The notes under the pieces are model-generated. The model was given only the letters and a program-made list of their open reading frames with translations, was not told the DNA's origin and made no database searches. From positions 62,001 to 126,000 of the forward strand of contig CACMRK010000001.1 in NCBI GenBank assembly GCA_902616075.1: a stretch of DNA of 64,000 nucleotides. Reading direction: 5' to 3'. The position numbers and the translations under genes were made by a program. Of the stretch, positions 56,756-64,000 are shown piece after piece. Source of the stretch: an uncultured Alphaproteobacteria bacterium (GTDB taxonomy: Bacteria; Pseudomonadota; Alphaproteobacteria; HIMB59; GCA-002718135). Within the stretch, counting starts at the first letter, position 1. Every line of letters begins with the position of its first letter.

Positions 56756-57118
56756 TTACCACATTGACTGAATAATATCTGAGCTATTGATTTTTATTAA
56801 ATTTTCACATTTACTTTCAAAATCACTCAAATCATCTCTAAAAGTTGCGCCATTATTTTGTGCTTGCTCAAAATGATTATCTATTCCAGCTTGATTTTCA
56901 TAAACCTCTGTTAAGATTAGAGACATATTGCCTGTTTTATTTCCATCTTTGAATTCAGGGCCTATGGACCAATTTAGCATCAGAAGCGCTTTATCCCCAT
57001 CTTTAGTATGTGTTTCATTCATCCATTTTGTATGATCTTCTGCAATTCTTTTTGCAATATCAATGAGTTCAGGTTTAAAAATCCATAAATATTGAAGTTG
57101 TTTTTTATTTTGAAACAT
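56756..57118 (-). CDS. Hypothetical protein, 120 aa (possible alpha/beta-barrel fold)
   Basis: Not recognised with certainty. Strand-helix pattern (LQYLWIFKP, IAKRIAEDHTKWMNET, ALLMLNWSIGPEF, MSLILTEVYENQAGIDNHFE) resembles small ferredoxin-like or antibiotic-monooxygenase dimers. AAAGGAGG ribosome-binding site precedes the ATG at 57118. Next to the transglutaminase operon but separated by 55 bases. Confidence 0.7.
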   Translation of the reverse strand: MFQNKKQLQYLWIFKPELIDIAKRIAEDHTKWMNETHTKDGDKALLMLNWSIGPEFKDGNKTGNMSLILTEVYENQAGIDNHFEQAQNNGATFRDDLSDFESKCENLIKINSSDIIQSMW

Positions 57119-57172
57119 ATTTCCTCCTTTTTTAAAATAATAATAGTATGATAAGAAAAAATTTAAAACAAA

Positions 57173-58012
57173 TTATTGTTGAGAATTATTTTCTAATGTT
57201 TGTACATGAATATCTAAGTTTTCTATAACCGCATCATTATTAATATTTCCATAAAAAACACCTTTGATAGGTGATGCGTAACTCGCATCAAGTCCACAAG
57301 AAACACGTACGTATCTTTCATCGGGACTGCACTTATTTGTGGGATCAAATCCCACCCAACCTAAATCATTAATATAAAACTCAGCCCAAGCATGAGTAGA
57401 TTGAAATTCTGAAGAATGGGAATTATTGTGCATATAACCATTAACGTATCTAGCAGGTATTCCTAAAGTTTTCGCAGCGGCAATCATAATATGTGCTTGA
57501 TCCTGACAGACTCCCTTTTTCTGACTAAATGCTTCAATAGCTGTTGTTTGATTATTTGTCGTTAAAGGTTTGTATTCAATTTTTTCAGCTACTAGATTCA
57601 TCAGATTATGAGATGTTTCTAGATTTTCATTTTCATTAAAACCATTTTTAGCTTCAATAGCTAAATTTATTATATCAGCATTTGCTTTAGTTAAATTTGA
57701 TTCTCTTAAGTAAACTAATGGATCTATTTTATCAGAAGCACTCTGGTAAATTCCTTTTGTATCAAATGTCTCTACTTTTCCAAGAACTGTAAATTGTATT
57801 TTTTTTACCCTGTTTGTATTTGTAAAACTTTGAATATTATTAGCCTCCCCATCCTGATAAATTTTTGATTTTTTGGCTGAGTCGTTATGGACATTCCATT
57901 CTAAAATTTTAAGACCATTATATTCTGAAGGATGTAATTTAGTGGTTTGAATTAATCCAGCAACTGGATTTTTATATTCATATTTAGTTGTGTGTTCAAT
58001 GATTAGTTCCAT
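57173..58012 (-). CDS. Transglutaminase-like cysteine protease-fold protein
   Basis: About 279 residues. N-terminal bacterial transglutaminase-like domain (IIEHTTKYEYKNPVAGLIQT), then the catalytic core: Cys in KKGVCQDQAHIM (about residue 168), His in STHAWAEFYI (about 205), Asp in WVGFDPTN (about 220). Cytoplasmic. The frame opens 13 codons upstream (58051), overlapping alpha-E; ATG 58012 gives the usual N-terminus one base after the alpha-E stop. Third gene of the conserved ATP-grasp / alpha-E / transglutaminase set; predicted to cleave or transfer amide-linked peptides. Confidence 0.92.
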   Translation of the reverse strand: MELIIEHTTKYEYKNPVAGLIQTTKLHPSEYNGLKILEWNVHNDSAKKSKIYQDGEANNIQSFTNTNRVKKIQFTVLGKVETFDTKGIYQSASDKIDPLVYLRESNLTKANADIINLAIEAKNGFNENENLETSHNLMNLVAEKIEYKPLTTNNQTTAIEAFSQKKGVCQDQAHIMIAAAKTLGIPARYVNGYMHNNSHSSEFQSTHAWAEFYINDLGWVGFDPTNKCSPDERYVRVSCGLDASYASPIKGVFYGNINNDAVIENLDIHVQTLENNSQQ

Positions 58013-58013
58013 A

Positions 58014-58949
58014 TTAATTAAAAAACTCCTTATGTATTTCGTTATCAACACTAGATATTTTTCTAATAAATTGTGTTACAAATTGATGAAGACCATATTC
58101 AACAATAGTTTCTATTTTTTCTTCTTGAATTTTAGTATTTAGATCTTTTAAATTACTATAAATTCTTCCAACTTTTTCTGGACTGCATGTTAGGTTAGTT
58201 AAATGTTTAACAATATTTTGAATACAAAAACTTAAAGATCTAGGACAATTATTATTTAACACTAAAAAATCAGCAATTTTAGTTGCAGTAATATTGCCAT
58301 CGTATGCCCATCTAAAAGCTCTGAAAGAAGATAAGGAACGAAGCAATATGCTCCATTGCATATTATCGATATTACCACCAACATATTGAGGCTTAGGTAA
58401 TAAAACAAAATACTTTACATCTAATAATCTGGCAGAATTATCTGCCCTCTCAATAAATAAACCAAGAAAAATAAAATTATAACCATCATTTCTAAGTAAA
58501 GAACTTAAAGATCCTCTAAATAAATTTACTTGCTCTATGGTCCACTCTGTAAGATCAGGTAAATCAGATTTAGAAAATTTTTTTTCTTTTAAGTTTAATA
58601 TCTCTTGATAAGTTTTATTAATTGCTAACCAAGACTCAGGAGTAAAGGAAGTTCTAACTACTAATGCGTTATTTCGTGCATTAAGAATGCAATTATAAAC
58701 GGATGAAGGATTACTTTCATCGAAAAATAAATAATCTTCTACATTTCTTTGTACAATTGTATCATATTTATTTTTATATCCTTCAATTGCGCCAGCAGCA
58801 GATAACACTGATTCCCATTCATTGTTATAACCACTTGGATTTGGAAAAAGAGACATTCTATAACCAACATCCAAAAGCCTGGCTGTTGTTTCTGCTCTTT
58901 CCATATAACGGCTTATCCAATATAGATATTCAGCAGTTCTACTTAACAT
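58014..58949 (-). CDS. Alpha-E domain protein
   Basis: 311 residues, all-helical. Begins MLSRTAEYLYWISRYMERAE, the hallmark of the alpha-E family (PF04168, formerly DUF403), with repeated acidic/Arg motifs (LFIERADNSARLLDVKY). This family is nearly always encoded with circularly permuted ATP-grasp proteins, and a role in making an amide-linked product has been proposed. Function experimentally unknown to me. Sits 9 bases downstream of the ATP-grasp gene. Confidence 0.93.
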   Translation of the reverse strand: MLSRTAEYLYWISRYMERAETTARLLDVGYRMSLFPNPSGYNNEWESVLSAAGAIEGYKNKYDTIVQRNVEDYLFFDESNPSSVYNCILNARNNALVVRTSFTPESWLAINKTYQEILNLKEKKFSKSDLPDLTEWTIEQVNLFRGSLSSLLRNDGYNFIFLGLFIERADNSARLLDVKYFVLLPKPQYVGGNIDNMQWSILLRSLSSFRAFRWAYDGNITATKIADFLVLNNNCPRSLSFCIQNIVKHLTNLTCSPEKVGRIYSNLKDLNTKIQEEKIETIVEYGLHQFVTQFIRKISSVDNEIHKEFFN

Positions 58950-58958
58950 TTTTATTTC

Positions 58959-60365
58959 TCATTCAGCTAAAACCCATGTGTCTTTCACGCCACCTCCTTG
59001 GCTAGAATTTACAACAAACGAACCCTCATTCATTGCAACTCTAGTTAAGCCGCCAGAACTTAATTGAGCTTGCTCTCCAATTAAGCAAAATGGTCGTAAA
59101 TCTACTCTTCTTCCCTCAACTTGATTTTTTATGAGTGTTGGTGAAAATGACAAATCAAGTAAAGGCTGCGCTATATATCCCTTTGGATTTGTCGAGAGTT
59201 TCGTTTTAAATTCATCTATAGAAGATTTAGAGGATTTTGGACCTATTAACATTCCATAACCTCCAGATCCATCAACTTCTTTTATTACAAGGTCATTTAT
59301 ATTATCTAATACATATTTTAAATCTTGTTCTTTTTCACAATTCCAAGTTTTAACATTATCTAAGATTGGTTGTTCACCTAAATAAAATTTAATCATCGAA
59401 GGTACATAAATATAAATTGCTTTATCATCAGCAATACCTGCTCCAGGAGCTGAACAGATATTTACACCACCAGTTCTATAAACATCCATAATTCCTGGAA
59501 TACCAATTACAGAATTAGGATTAAAACATAGAGGATCTAAAAATTCATCATCTATTCTTCTATAGATAACATCTACTCTCTTTGGACCATCAACTGTTTT
59601 CATATAAAGATATTTTCCTTCGACAAATAAATCTGTTGATTCAACCATTTCAATACCCATTTGATCTGATAAAAAACTATGTTCGTAATAAGCGCTATTT
59701 AAAGGACCAGGTGTAAGTAAAACACATACTGGTTCTGGATTTTCACATTTGAAAGGAGCTAAACTCATCAAGGTTTGCAAAAGTCTTGTTGGATAGTCAT
59801 CTATAGGTGTTACTCTGTTGTTATGAAATAAATCAGGAAACATTCGCATCATTATTTCTCTATTTTCTAGCATGTAGGATACACCACTTGGTGTTCGACA
59901 ATTATCTTCTAAAACAAAATAATCATTGGGTCCTGTTCTTACTAAATCAATACCAATTATAGGACTATAAATATCTCTTGGTGGTGAAAAACCAAACATT
60001 GAAGGTTCAAAAGATTTTTTTTTGTAAATAATTTCTTTAGGAATTATATTTGCTTTTATTATTTCACCTTGATTATAAATATCAGCAAGAAACGCATTAA
60101 GTGCTTTAGCTCTTTGGATCACTCCTCTTTCTAATCTTAACCATTCAGTATAAGTAAATATCCTTGGAATTAAATCAAATGGAATAATTCTTTCTCTTAC
60201 AGTTTCGTTATTTGTAGAAAATGTAATTCCAATATTTCTAAAATGAGTTTCAGCTTCAGCATTCTTTTCAAGAATAACTTTTGAAGTCATTTGATCTAAC
60301 CAATCATTAATATTGTTATAATGATTTCTTATAACTGACTCAGATTGATACATTTCATTAAACAT
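58959..60365 (-). CDS. Circularly permuted ATP-grasp protein
   Basis: 468 residues of the CP_ATPgrasp_2 family (former DUF404/DUF407). Motifs: FGFSPPRDIYSPIIGIDLVR, the acidic metal segment YFVLEDNCRTPSGVSYMLEN, VIYRRIDDEFLDPL, and the permuted ATP-binding part VIKEVDGSGGYGMLIGP and GRRVDLRPFC. Such proteins are predicted amide-bond ligases forming peptides or modifying amines. First gene of the three-gene operon, with a leader that holds two glutamine-riboswitch-like aptamers. The ATG at 60365 overlaps the stop of a 20-codon leader frame (TAATG). Confidence 0.93.
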   Translation of the reverse strand: MFNEMYQSESVIRNHYNNINDWLDQMTSKVILEKNAEAETHFRNIGITFSTNNETVRERIIPFDLIPRIFTYTEWLRLERGVIQRAKALNAFLADIYNQGEIIKANIIPKEIIYKKKSFEPSMFGFSPPRDIYSPIIGIDLVRTGPNDYFVLEDNCRTPSGVSYMLENREIMMRMFPDLFHNNRVTPIDDYPTRLLQTLMSLAPFKCENPEPVCVLLTPGPLNSAYYEHSFLSDQMGIEMVESTDLFVEGKYLYMKTVDGPKRVDVIYRRIDDEFLDPLCFNPNSVIGIPGIMDVYRTGGVNICSAPGAGIADDKAIYIYVPSMIKFYLGEQPILDNVKTWNCEKEQDLKYVLDNINDLVIKEVDGSGGYGMLIGPKSSKSSIDEFKTKLSTNPKGYIAQPLLDLSFSPTLIKNQVEGRRVDLRPFCLIGEQAQLSSGGLTRVAMNEGSFVVNSSQGGGVKDTWVLAE

Positions 60366-60427
60366 TAAGGAGTAAACCTCTTGAGATTTGAATAGAATAT
60401 GTTTTTATTATCTAACTTTTTAACCAT
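60365..60427 (-). CDS. Possible leader peptide, 20 aa
   Basis: Short frame between the tandem aptamers and the ATP-grasp gene, starting at ATG 60427 and ending in a TAATG overlap with the ATP-grasp start. The ATG lies in a CTATGG that can pair with a CCATAG about 50 bases upstream. No good Shine-Dalgarno sequence. If translated it would couple ATP-grasp translation to the leader; chance occurrence is also possible. Confidence 0.3.
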   Translation of the reverse strand: MVKKLDNKNIFYSNLKRFTP

Positions 60428-60488
60428 AGTTACAACAAACCTTTCTTATCCGTTATAATTCATGCTTAGCTATGGAAATTAATAATAA

Positions 60489-60545
60489 GATCCGCGTTCC
60501 TTCAGCTTTAGCCTACTTCCGATCTGTTAATACAGATTGAACGAT
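60489..60545 (-). promoter_or_regulatory. glnA-type glutamine riboswitch aptamer, copy 2 (gene-proximal)
   Basis: Read on the minus strand: ATCGTTCA opens P1 and pairs with GAACGCGGAT at the end. P2 is ATCTG/CAGAT. The conserved core CGGAAGTAGG is followed by a small hairpin (GGC-TAAA-GCT) and CTGAAGGAACGC. Layout and core match the glnA RNA motif known to bind L-glutamine. It lies 11 bases downstream of the first copy and about 124 bases before the ATP-grasp start. The 60366-60714 gap otherwise holds only the leader region and about 100 bases with no visible feature. Confidence 0.85.
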
Positions 60546-60556
60546 TTAATAACTTG

Positions 60557-60612
60557 CATGCGTTCCTTCAACTTTCGTTTACTTCCGTTTTGAATTATTC
60601 AAAATGAACGAT
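60557..60612 (-). promoter_or_regulatory. glnA-type glutamine riboswitch aptamer, copy 1 (distal)
   Basis: Read on the minus strand: ATCGTTCA opens P1 and pairs with GAACGCAT. P2 is TTTTGAA/TTCAAAA. The core CGGAAGTAAAC is followed by a hairpin with GAAA loop (AAC-GAAA-GTT) and TTGAAGGAACGC. The core 28 bases match copy 2 at 24 positions, and the differing bases keep the P3 stem paired. P2 sequences differ entirely between copies yet both pair, which is strong evidence for structure. Confidence 0.85.
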
Positions 60613-60714
60613 GAAATTTTAATAATAAAATTTATTTATTTTTAAAAATGAATTTCATACTTATTTGATATGCATTTTTTGCATATACAAAATAATATTG
60701 AATTACTAACGCTT

Positions 60715-61422
60715 TTAATAGTCTTTTATCGATCTAAGAAAACAAATATAAATAAAATAGCCCGTACAAATTAACCATATTAAAAGAACAATTGTATCAT
60801 TTATAATTAAGTTTATTTCTGATTTTGTTACTAATCGTAGTGTTGTTGCTGCCCAAACAACAGTAAAAAAAATCGTTAAATTTCTATATGATTTTACTCT
60901 TAGTGGATGAACAAATTTCCATGGAACGAATGTCAATACTGATAGAATAATTATCACAATTAGGTTTATCCATTCATTTGTATTCAATATAAAAAAATAT
61001 AAAACCACAACATTCCAGACTGCAGGAAAACCTTGGAAATAATAATCATCCGTTTTCATATTAACGTTAATAAAAGTGTACAAAGAAACTCCAAATATAA
61101 GAGCAGGAATAATCATTTCAAAACCTGATGGTACCATCTGAAACCAGTAAATCATTAAAGCTGGATTAATAACATAATTTAGATAATCAATAATGGAATC
61201 TAAAATAATACCATCTAGATTTGGTGCTTTTTCTTCAACTCCAACCTTCCTAGCTAATGTTCCATCAACTCCATCTACAAGTAAAGCCATACCAAGCCAT
61301 AAAAAACTACCAACTTGATCATTATTTAATATTGATATTAAGGCAAGAAAACCAAGTATGGCTCCAGAACCAGTGAAGGCATGAACACCCCATGCGGATA
61401 TTTGATCTTTGTCAACTTTCAT
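60715..61422 (-). CDS. pcs: Phosphatidylcholine synthase (CDP-alcohol phosphatidyltransferase)
   Basis: Condenses CDP-diacylglycerol with choline to make phosphatidylcholine in the inner membrane. 235 residues, about eight spans. The motif is D53-G-x2-A-R58-x12-G71-x3-D75-x3-D79; the 12-residue spacing is that of Pcs rather than the 8 of other CDP-alcohol transferases. The N-terminal VHAFTGSGAILGFLALI is also Pcs-like. This lipid route is common in alphaproteobacteria. Upstream of the ATP-grasp operon on the same strand, separated by the riboswitch leader. Confidence 0.92.
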   Translation of the reverse strand: MKVDKDQISAWGVHAFTGSGAILGFLALISILNNDQVGSFLWLGMALLVDGVDGTLARKVGVEEKAPNLDGIILDSIIDYLNYVINPALMIYWFQMVPSGFEMIIPALIFGVSLYTFINVNMKTDDYYFQGFPAVWNVVVLYFFILNTNEWINLIVIIILSVLTFVPWKFVHPLRVKSYRNLTIFFTVVWAATTLRLVTKSEINLIINDTIVLLIWLICTGYFIYICFLRSIKDY

Positions 61423-61518
61423 AAATGATGTTGGTCTTTATCATTAAAATAAAAGAAAATAAAATTTTTGAAAAAAAAAGTAGAAAAATTAAGGTTTTAA
61501 AGGTTTTTAAAATTTGAC

Positions 61519-61896
61519 TTATAATAAGTTTATAATATCACTATCTCCTTCAGCAAAATTATAATTTTTAAAATCATTTTTTGTAACCCAAGCAGAATTC
61601 TCGTGTTCACTCAAAATAAATTCACCATTAGCATGAGAGCATATAAAATAATGTAATTTCACATTTATTTTATCATCTTGATAATTTTCTTCACCTAACT
61701 TATTTTTAATATTTATTTCTATATTAAGTTCTTCTTTTATTTCTCTTTTAAGTGCAATTTCAAAAGTTTCCCCTTTTTCCACTTTTCCACCTGGAAACTC
61801 CCAACTTAATCCCATATGTTTATTTCTATTTCTTTGAGCAATAAAAAATTTATCATCTTTTATTATTATTGCTGCAACAACATCGAATTTATCCAT
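61519..61896 (-). CDS. NUDIX hydrolase (MutT-like)
   Basis: 125 residues. Complete Nudix box: GGKVEKGETFEIALKREI followed by KEEL, i.e. G-x5-E-x7-R-E-x2-E-E. N-terminal VVAAIIIKDDKFFIAQRN as in MutT/8-oxo-dGTPase-like proteins. The WEFPGGK segment supports nucleotide pyrophosphohydrolase activity, possibly sanitising oxidised dGTP. TAATG overlap with the photolyase gene, so the two are translationally coupled. Confidence 0.9.
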   Translation of the reverse strand: MDKFDVVAAIIIKDDKFFIAQRNRNKHMGLSWEFPGGKVEKGETFEIALKREIKEELNIEINIKNKLGEENYQDDKINVKLHYFICSHANGEFILSEHENSAWVTKNDFKNYNFAEGDSDIINLL

Positions 61897-63374
61897 TAAT
61901 TTGTATTATCACGAATAAATTGATTTGCTTTTTTTATTATATGATTTTTCCTCTCTGTATTCATTTTATCATAGATATTAACCATCATATTTAAGCGTGG
62001 ATTAGATTGAAAAAATTTTCTATTTTTATTTATAAAACGCCAATATAATCCATCCATAATATCATTCCAATTACCTTTTTTAAAATTCATCATTTTCATA
62101 AAATAACTTGATCCACAAATATAAGGTTTGGTACTAAATATACCTCCATCGCTAAATAATCCCATTCCATAAACATTAGGTGACATTACCCAATCAGAAC
62201 TATCTACAAACATTTCCATGAACCAATTATAAACTTCATTAGGTCTAATTTCACATAAGTTCATAATGTTACATAAAACCATTAACCTCTCAATATGATG
62301 TGTGTACCCATATTTTTGAGCATTTTTAATTGAGTGATCTAAAGGATCTAATCCGGTTGTACCATCATACCATTTTTTAGTAAGAGAATTTTTATGTTGA
62401 AAGAAATTATTTTCTTCTAATTGTTGATCATAATTTTGGTAAATTCCTCTAATGAATTCTCTCCATCCAATAATTTGCCTGATATAACCTTCATAAGAAT
62501 TAATTTTAATTTTATTTTCAACTTTTCTTACCCTCTCAATTATTAGATCTGGTGTCAATAAACCTAAATTAATCATGGGACTTAAAACACTATGAAATAA
62601 AAAGTTATTATTAGTATCAACTGCATCTTCGTAATCACCAAATAAATTAAATTTTTTAATAATAAAATAATCTAACCATTTAACTGCATCATGATGAGTT
62701 GTAGGTAGCCAAAAATTATCAACTTGGCCTGGGTGATTTTTAAAAATTGTGTTTATTTGTTGTTTTAAAGCTTTTGTATGTTTTGTTTCTTTTGCAGTAA
62801 TCATTTCTGGTATTTTAATATCTTTAGGGAGTTTTTTTCTGTTATCTTCATCAAAGCTCCATTTTCCACCTTTGGGCTTATTATTTTCCATCAAAATATC
62901 TATTTTTGCACGGGCAATTTTATAAAAATTTGCCATAAAAGGTTTTTTTGTTTTACTTAAATAATTTTTAAATTCATCTCTTGAATTTAAAAACATGGGT
63001 GATTTTATAAAAGTTAATTTAATCTTATTTTTTTTACATAAGGTGCTTATTTTTTTTTCAAAAAATTTATCTTCAATTTCAAAAGAAATTAATTCTTTGA
63101 ATTTATTTTTTTTTATAAAATTTTCTAATTTTTTTTCGTAGGAAAGTTTAAAATCCTTTTTTAAATCAATATAATTAACTTTAAATTTATTTTTTTTTAG
63201 TTCATCAGCATAAGATCTCATTGAGGACAAAAAAAGAATGAGTTTTAATTTATGATGTTTTTGAAAAGTACAAAGATCAAAACTTTCACACATAAAAATA
63301 GTTGAGTCTTTATATTTTCTTAGGTGTTTATGAGGGAATAATTGATTTCCAAGAATTAAAAATACACTTTTCAT
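61896..63374 (-). CDS. Photolyase/cryptochrome of the FeS-BCP (PhrB) family, lacking the C-terminal Fe-S cysteines
   Basis: 492 residues. N-terminal LILGNQLFPHKHL, then the FAD-binding helical part with QIIGWREFIRGIYQNY, YTHHIERLMVL and PNVYGMGLFSDGG, typical of the deoxyribodipyrimidine photolyase-related family (PF04244). In Fe-S members the C-terminal region carries a C-x2-C-x12-C set; here the matching stretch reads KPYICGSSYFMKMMNFKKGN and is shorter, with no such set. DNA repair of (6-4) or cyclobutane dimers is likely. A TTG at 63377 precedes the ATG. Confidence 0.9.
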   Translation of the reverse strand: MKSVFLILGNQLFPHKHLRKYKDSTIFMCESFDLCTFQKHHKLKLILFLSSMRSYADELKKNKFKVNYIDLKKDFKLSYEKKLENFIKKNKFKELISFEIEDKFFEKKISTLCKKNKIKLTFIKSPMFLNSRDEFKNYLSKTKKPFMANFYKIARAKIDILMENNKPKGGKWSFDEDNRKKLPKDIKIPEMITAKETKHTKALKQQINTIFKNHPGQVDNFWLPTTHHDAVKWLDYFIIKKFNLFGDYEDAVDTNNNFLFHSVLSPMINLGLLTPDLIIERVRKVENKIKINSYEGYIRQIIGWREFIRGIYQNYDQQLEENNFFQHKNSLTKKWYDGTTGLDPLDHSIKNAQKYGYTHHIERLMVLCNIMNLCEIRPNEVYNWFMEMFVDSSDWVMSPNVYGMGLFSDGGIFSTKPYICGSSYFMKMMNFKKGNWNDIMDGLYWRFINKNRKFFQSNPRLNMMVNIYDKMNTERKNHIIKKANQFIRDNTN

Positions 63375-63470
63375 CAATATTTAAATAGTAAGTTATTAGA
63401 AAATTTATATGATTTATTAAAATTAATTGCTTATTTTAGACAATTTTTAACTATAATAATTTATAATTTA

Positions 63471-63980
63471 ATGACCAAATTAGTAAAATTATTTGTAATT
63501 CCCCTGATAATTAGTTTTGCACTAATCTCTTGTAATACAACATCTCCAAATAAAGTAAAAAAATCTGATGCACAAAAAGTAACTAATATTGAATATGGAA
63601 CAATTAAAACCTCTCTTCCAGTAAAAATTGAAGGTGAAAGTGATTGGATTGGAGCAACTGCTGGAGCAATGATAGGAGGTCTTTTAGCTTCTCAAATATG
63701 TGGAGAAGAAGAAATATTGGGTACTAAGTGTCAAGATATTGCTATAGTATATGGAACTATTGGAGGAGCCGCTATGGGCTCAGTAATTCAAGCTAAAATT
63801 GGCAATCATGATGGCTTCCAATATATAGTGAATATTGATGAATGTGGTAATAACACTTCTAATTGCCAAAATGATCAAGAAAAGGCTTTTGTACAAGGAG
63901 ATAATAATGCCCTTCCGAATGGGCAAAAAGTTGTAATTATTTACGGAGATGTAATAAGAGTTATGCCTTATGAAGAATAA
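63471..63980 (+). CDS. Lipoprotein with glycine-zipper region
   Basis: 169 residues. Signal peptide with lipobox LISC (Cys about residue 21). A glycine-rich, two-helix zipper (WIGATAGAMIGGLLASQICG, then YGTIGGAAMGSVIQAKIG) as in SlyB/Pcp-type outer-membrane lipoproteins, and a C-terminal small beta domain (GQKVVIIYGDVIRVMP). Divergent from the photolyase across about 96 bases. Confidence 0.82.
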   Translation: MTKLVKLFVIPLIISFALISCNTTSPNKVKKSDAQKVTNIEYGTIKTSLPVKIEGESDWIGATAGAMIGGLLASQICGEEEILGTKCQDIAIVYGTIGGAAMGSVIQAKIGNHDGFQYIVNIDECGNNTSNCQNDQEKAFVQGDNNALPNGQKVVIIYGDVIRVMPYEE

Positions 63981-64000
63981 TTTAGTAAAATTGATTTTTA

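Noticed and set aside
60494-60587. Two similar 28-base repeats 66 bases apart, possible CRISPR-like or insertion-sequence repeat
   Set aside because: Only two units, the sequence between them is also structured, and each repeat fits the conserved core of the glnA riboswitch on the minus strand, which explains it better.

Overview
The window is a 64 kb piece of a very A+T-rich, gene-dense bacterial chromosome. Intergenic gaps are short, many genes overlap by 1 to 20 bases, and almost all the protein-coding genes look intact. The gene content (sdhE beside mfd and recG, gyrA followed by coaD, a Pcs-type phosphatidylcholine synthase, a proteobacterial urease operon, many small membrane proteins) points to a streamlined marine alphaproteobacterium of the SAR11/HIMB59 kind. 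That placement is inferred from gene content and composition; there is no rRNA gene here to test it.

Layout. 1-13.7 kb is mostly DNA maintenance: partial sodB, uvrA, ssb, gyrA, coaD, tRNA-Lys, a YkgJ-type cysteine-cluster protein, recG, sdhE and mfd. 13.7-22.4 kb has a PQQ-type sugar dehydrogenase, a sulfotransferase, tRNA-Ser, and a signalling and ion-channel group (MscS channel with a cyclic-nucleotide-binding domain, a voltage-gated K+ channel, and a class III adenylyl cyclase with TPRs), followed by small membrane proteins and a peroxiredoxin-like protein. 22.5-29.2 kb is the accessory region: a tyrosine recombinase with an operator-like inverted repeat, a CobB sirtuin, a small basic protein, and a tightly overlapping five-gene operon with two DNA methyltransferases, two unrecognised proteins and a PD-(D/E)XK nuclease. 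It looks like an unusual restriction-modification or defence system.

29.3-38.4 kb carries a MacAB-type exporter whose adaptor has a Spy/CpxP-like insert, a GMC oxidoreductase divergent from an AlkB-type monooxygenase, a BacNav-type channel with an altered filter, a bactofilin and small proteins. 38.4-43.2 kb is a complete urease operon, ureDABCEFG. 43.3-55.2 kb is a carbohydrate region: tRNA-Arg, a sugar ABC transporter without its ATPase, an FGGY kinase, an aldo/keto reductase, a 2-hydroxyacid dehydrogenase, an MFS transporter, a second PQQ-type dehydrogenase, a GH32/GH68-like glycosidase and a sugar-nucleotide-type dehydrogenase. 55.2-64 kb has small membrane proteins, then a transglutaminase / alpha-E / circularly permuted ATP-grasp operon, phosphatidylcholine synthase, a NUDIX hydrolase, a photolyase of the FeS-BCP family and a lipoprotein.

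Two signals stand out. First, the 349-base gap upstream of the ATP-grasp operon contains two tandem copies, on the minus strand, of what looks like the glnA-type glutamine riboswitch aptamer. This would link an uncharacterised amide-ligase-type peptide-modification operon to cellular glutamine. Second, the two-methyltransferase and nuclease operon at 24.9-29.2 kb, next to an integrase and preceded by operator-like repeats, matches no restriction system I can name.
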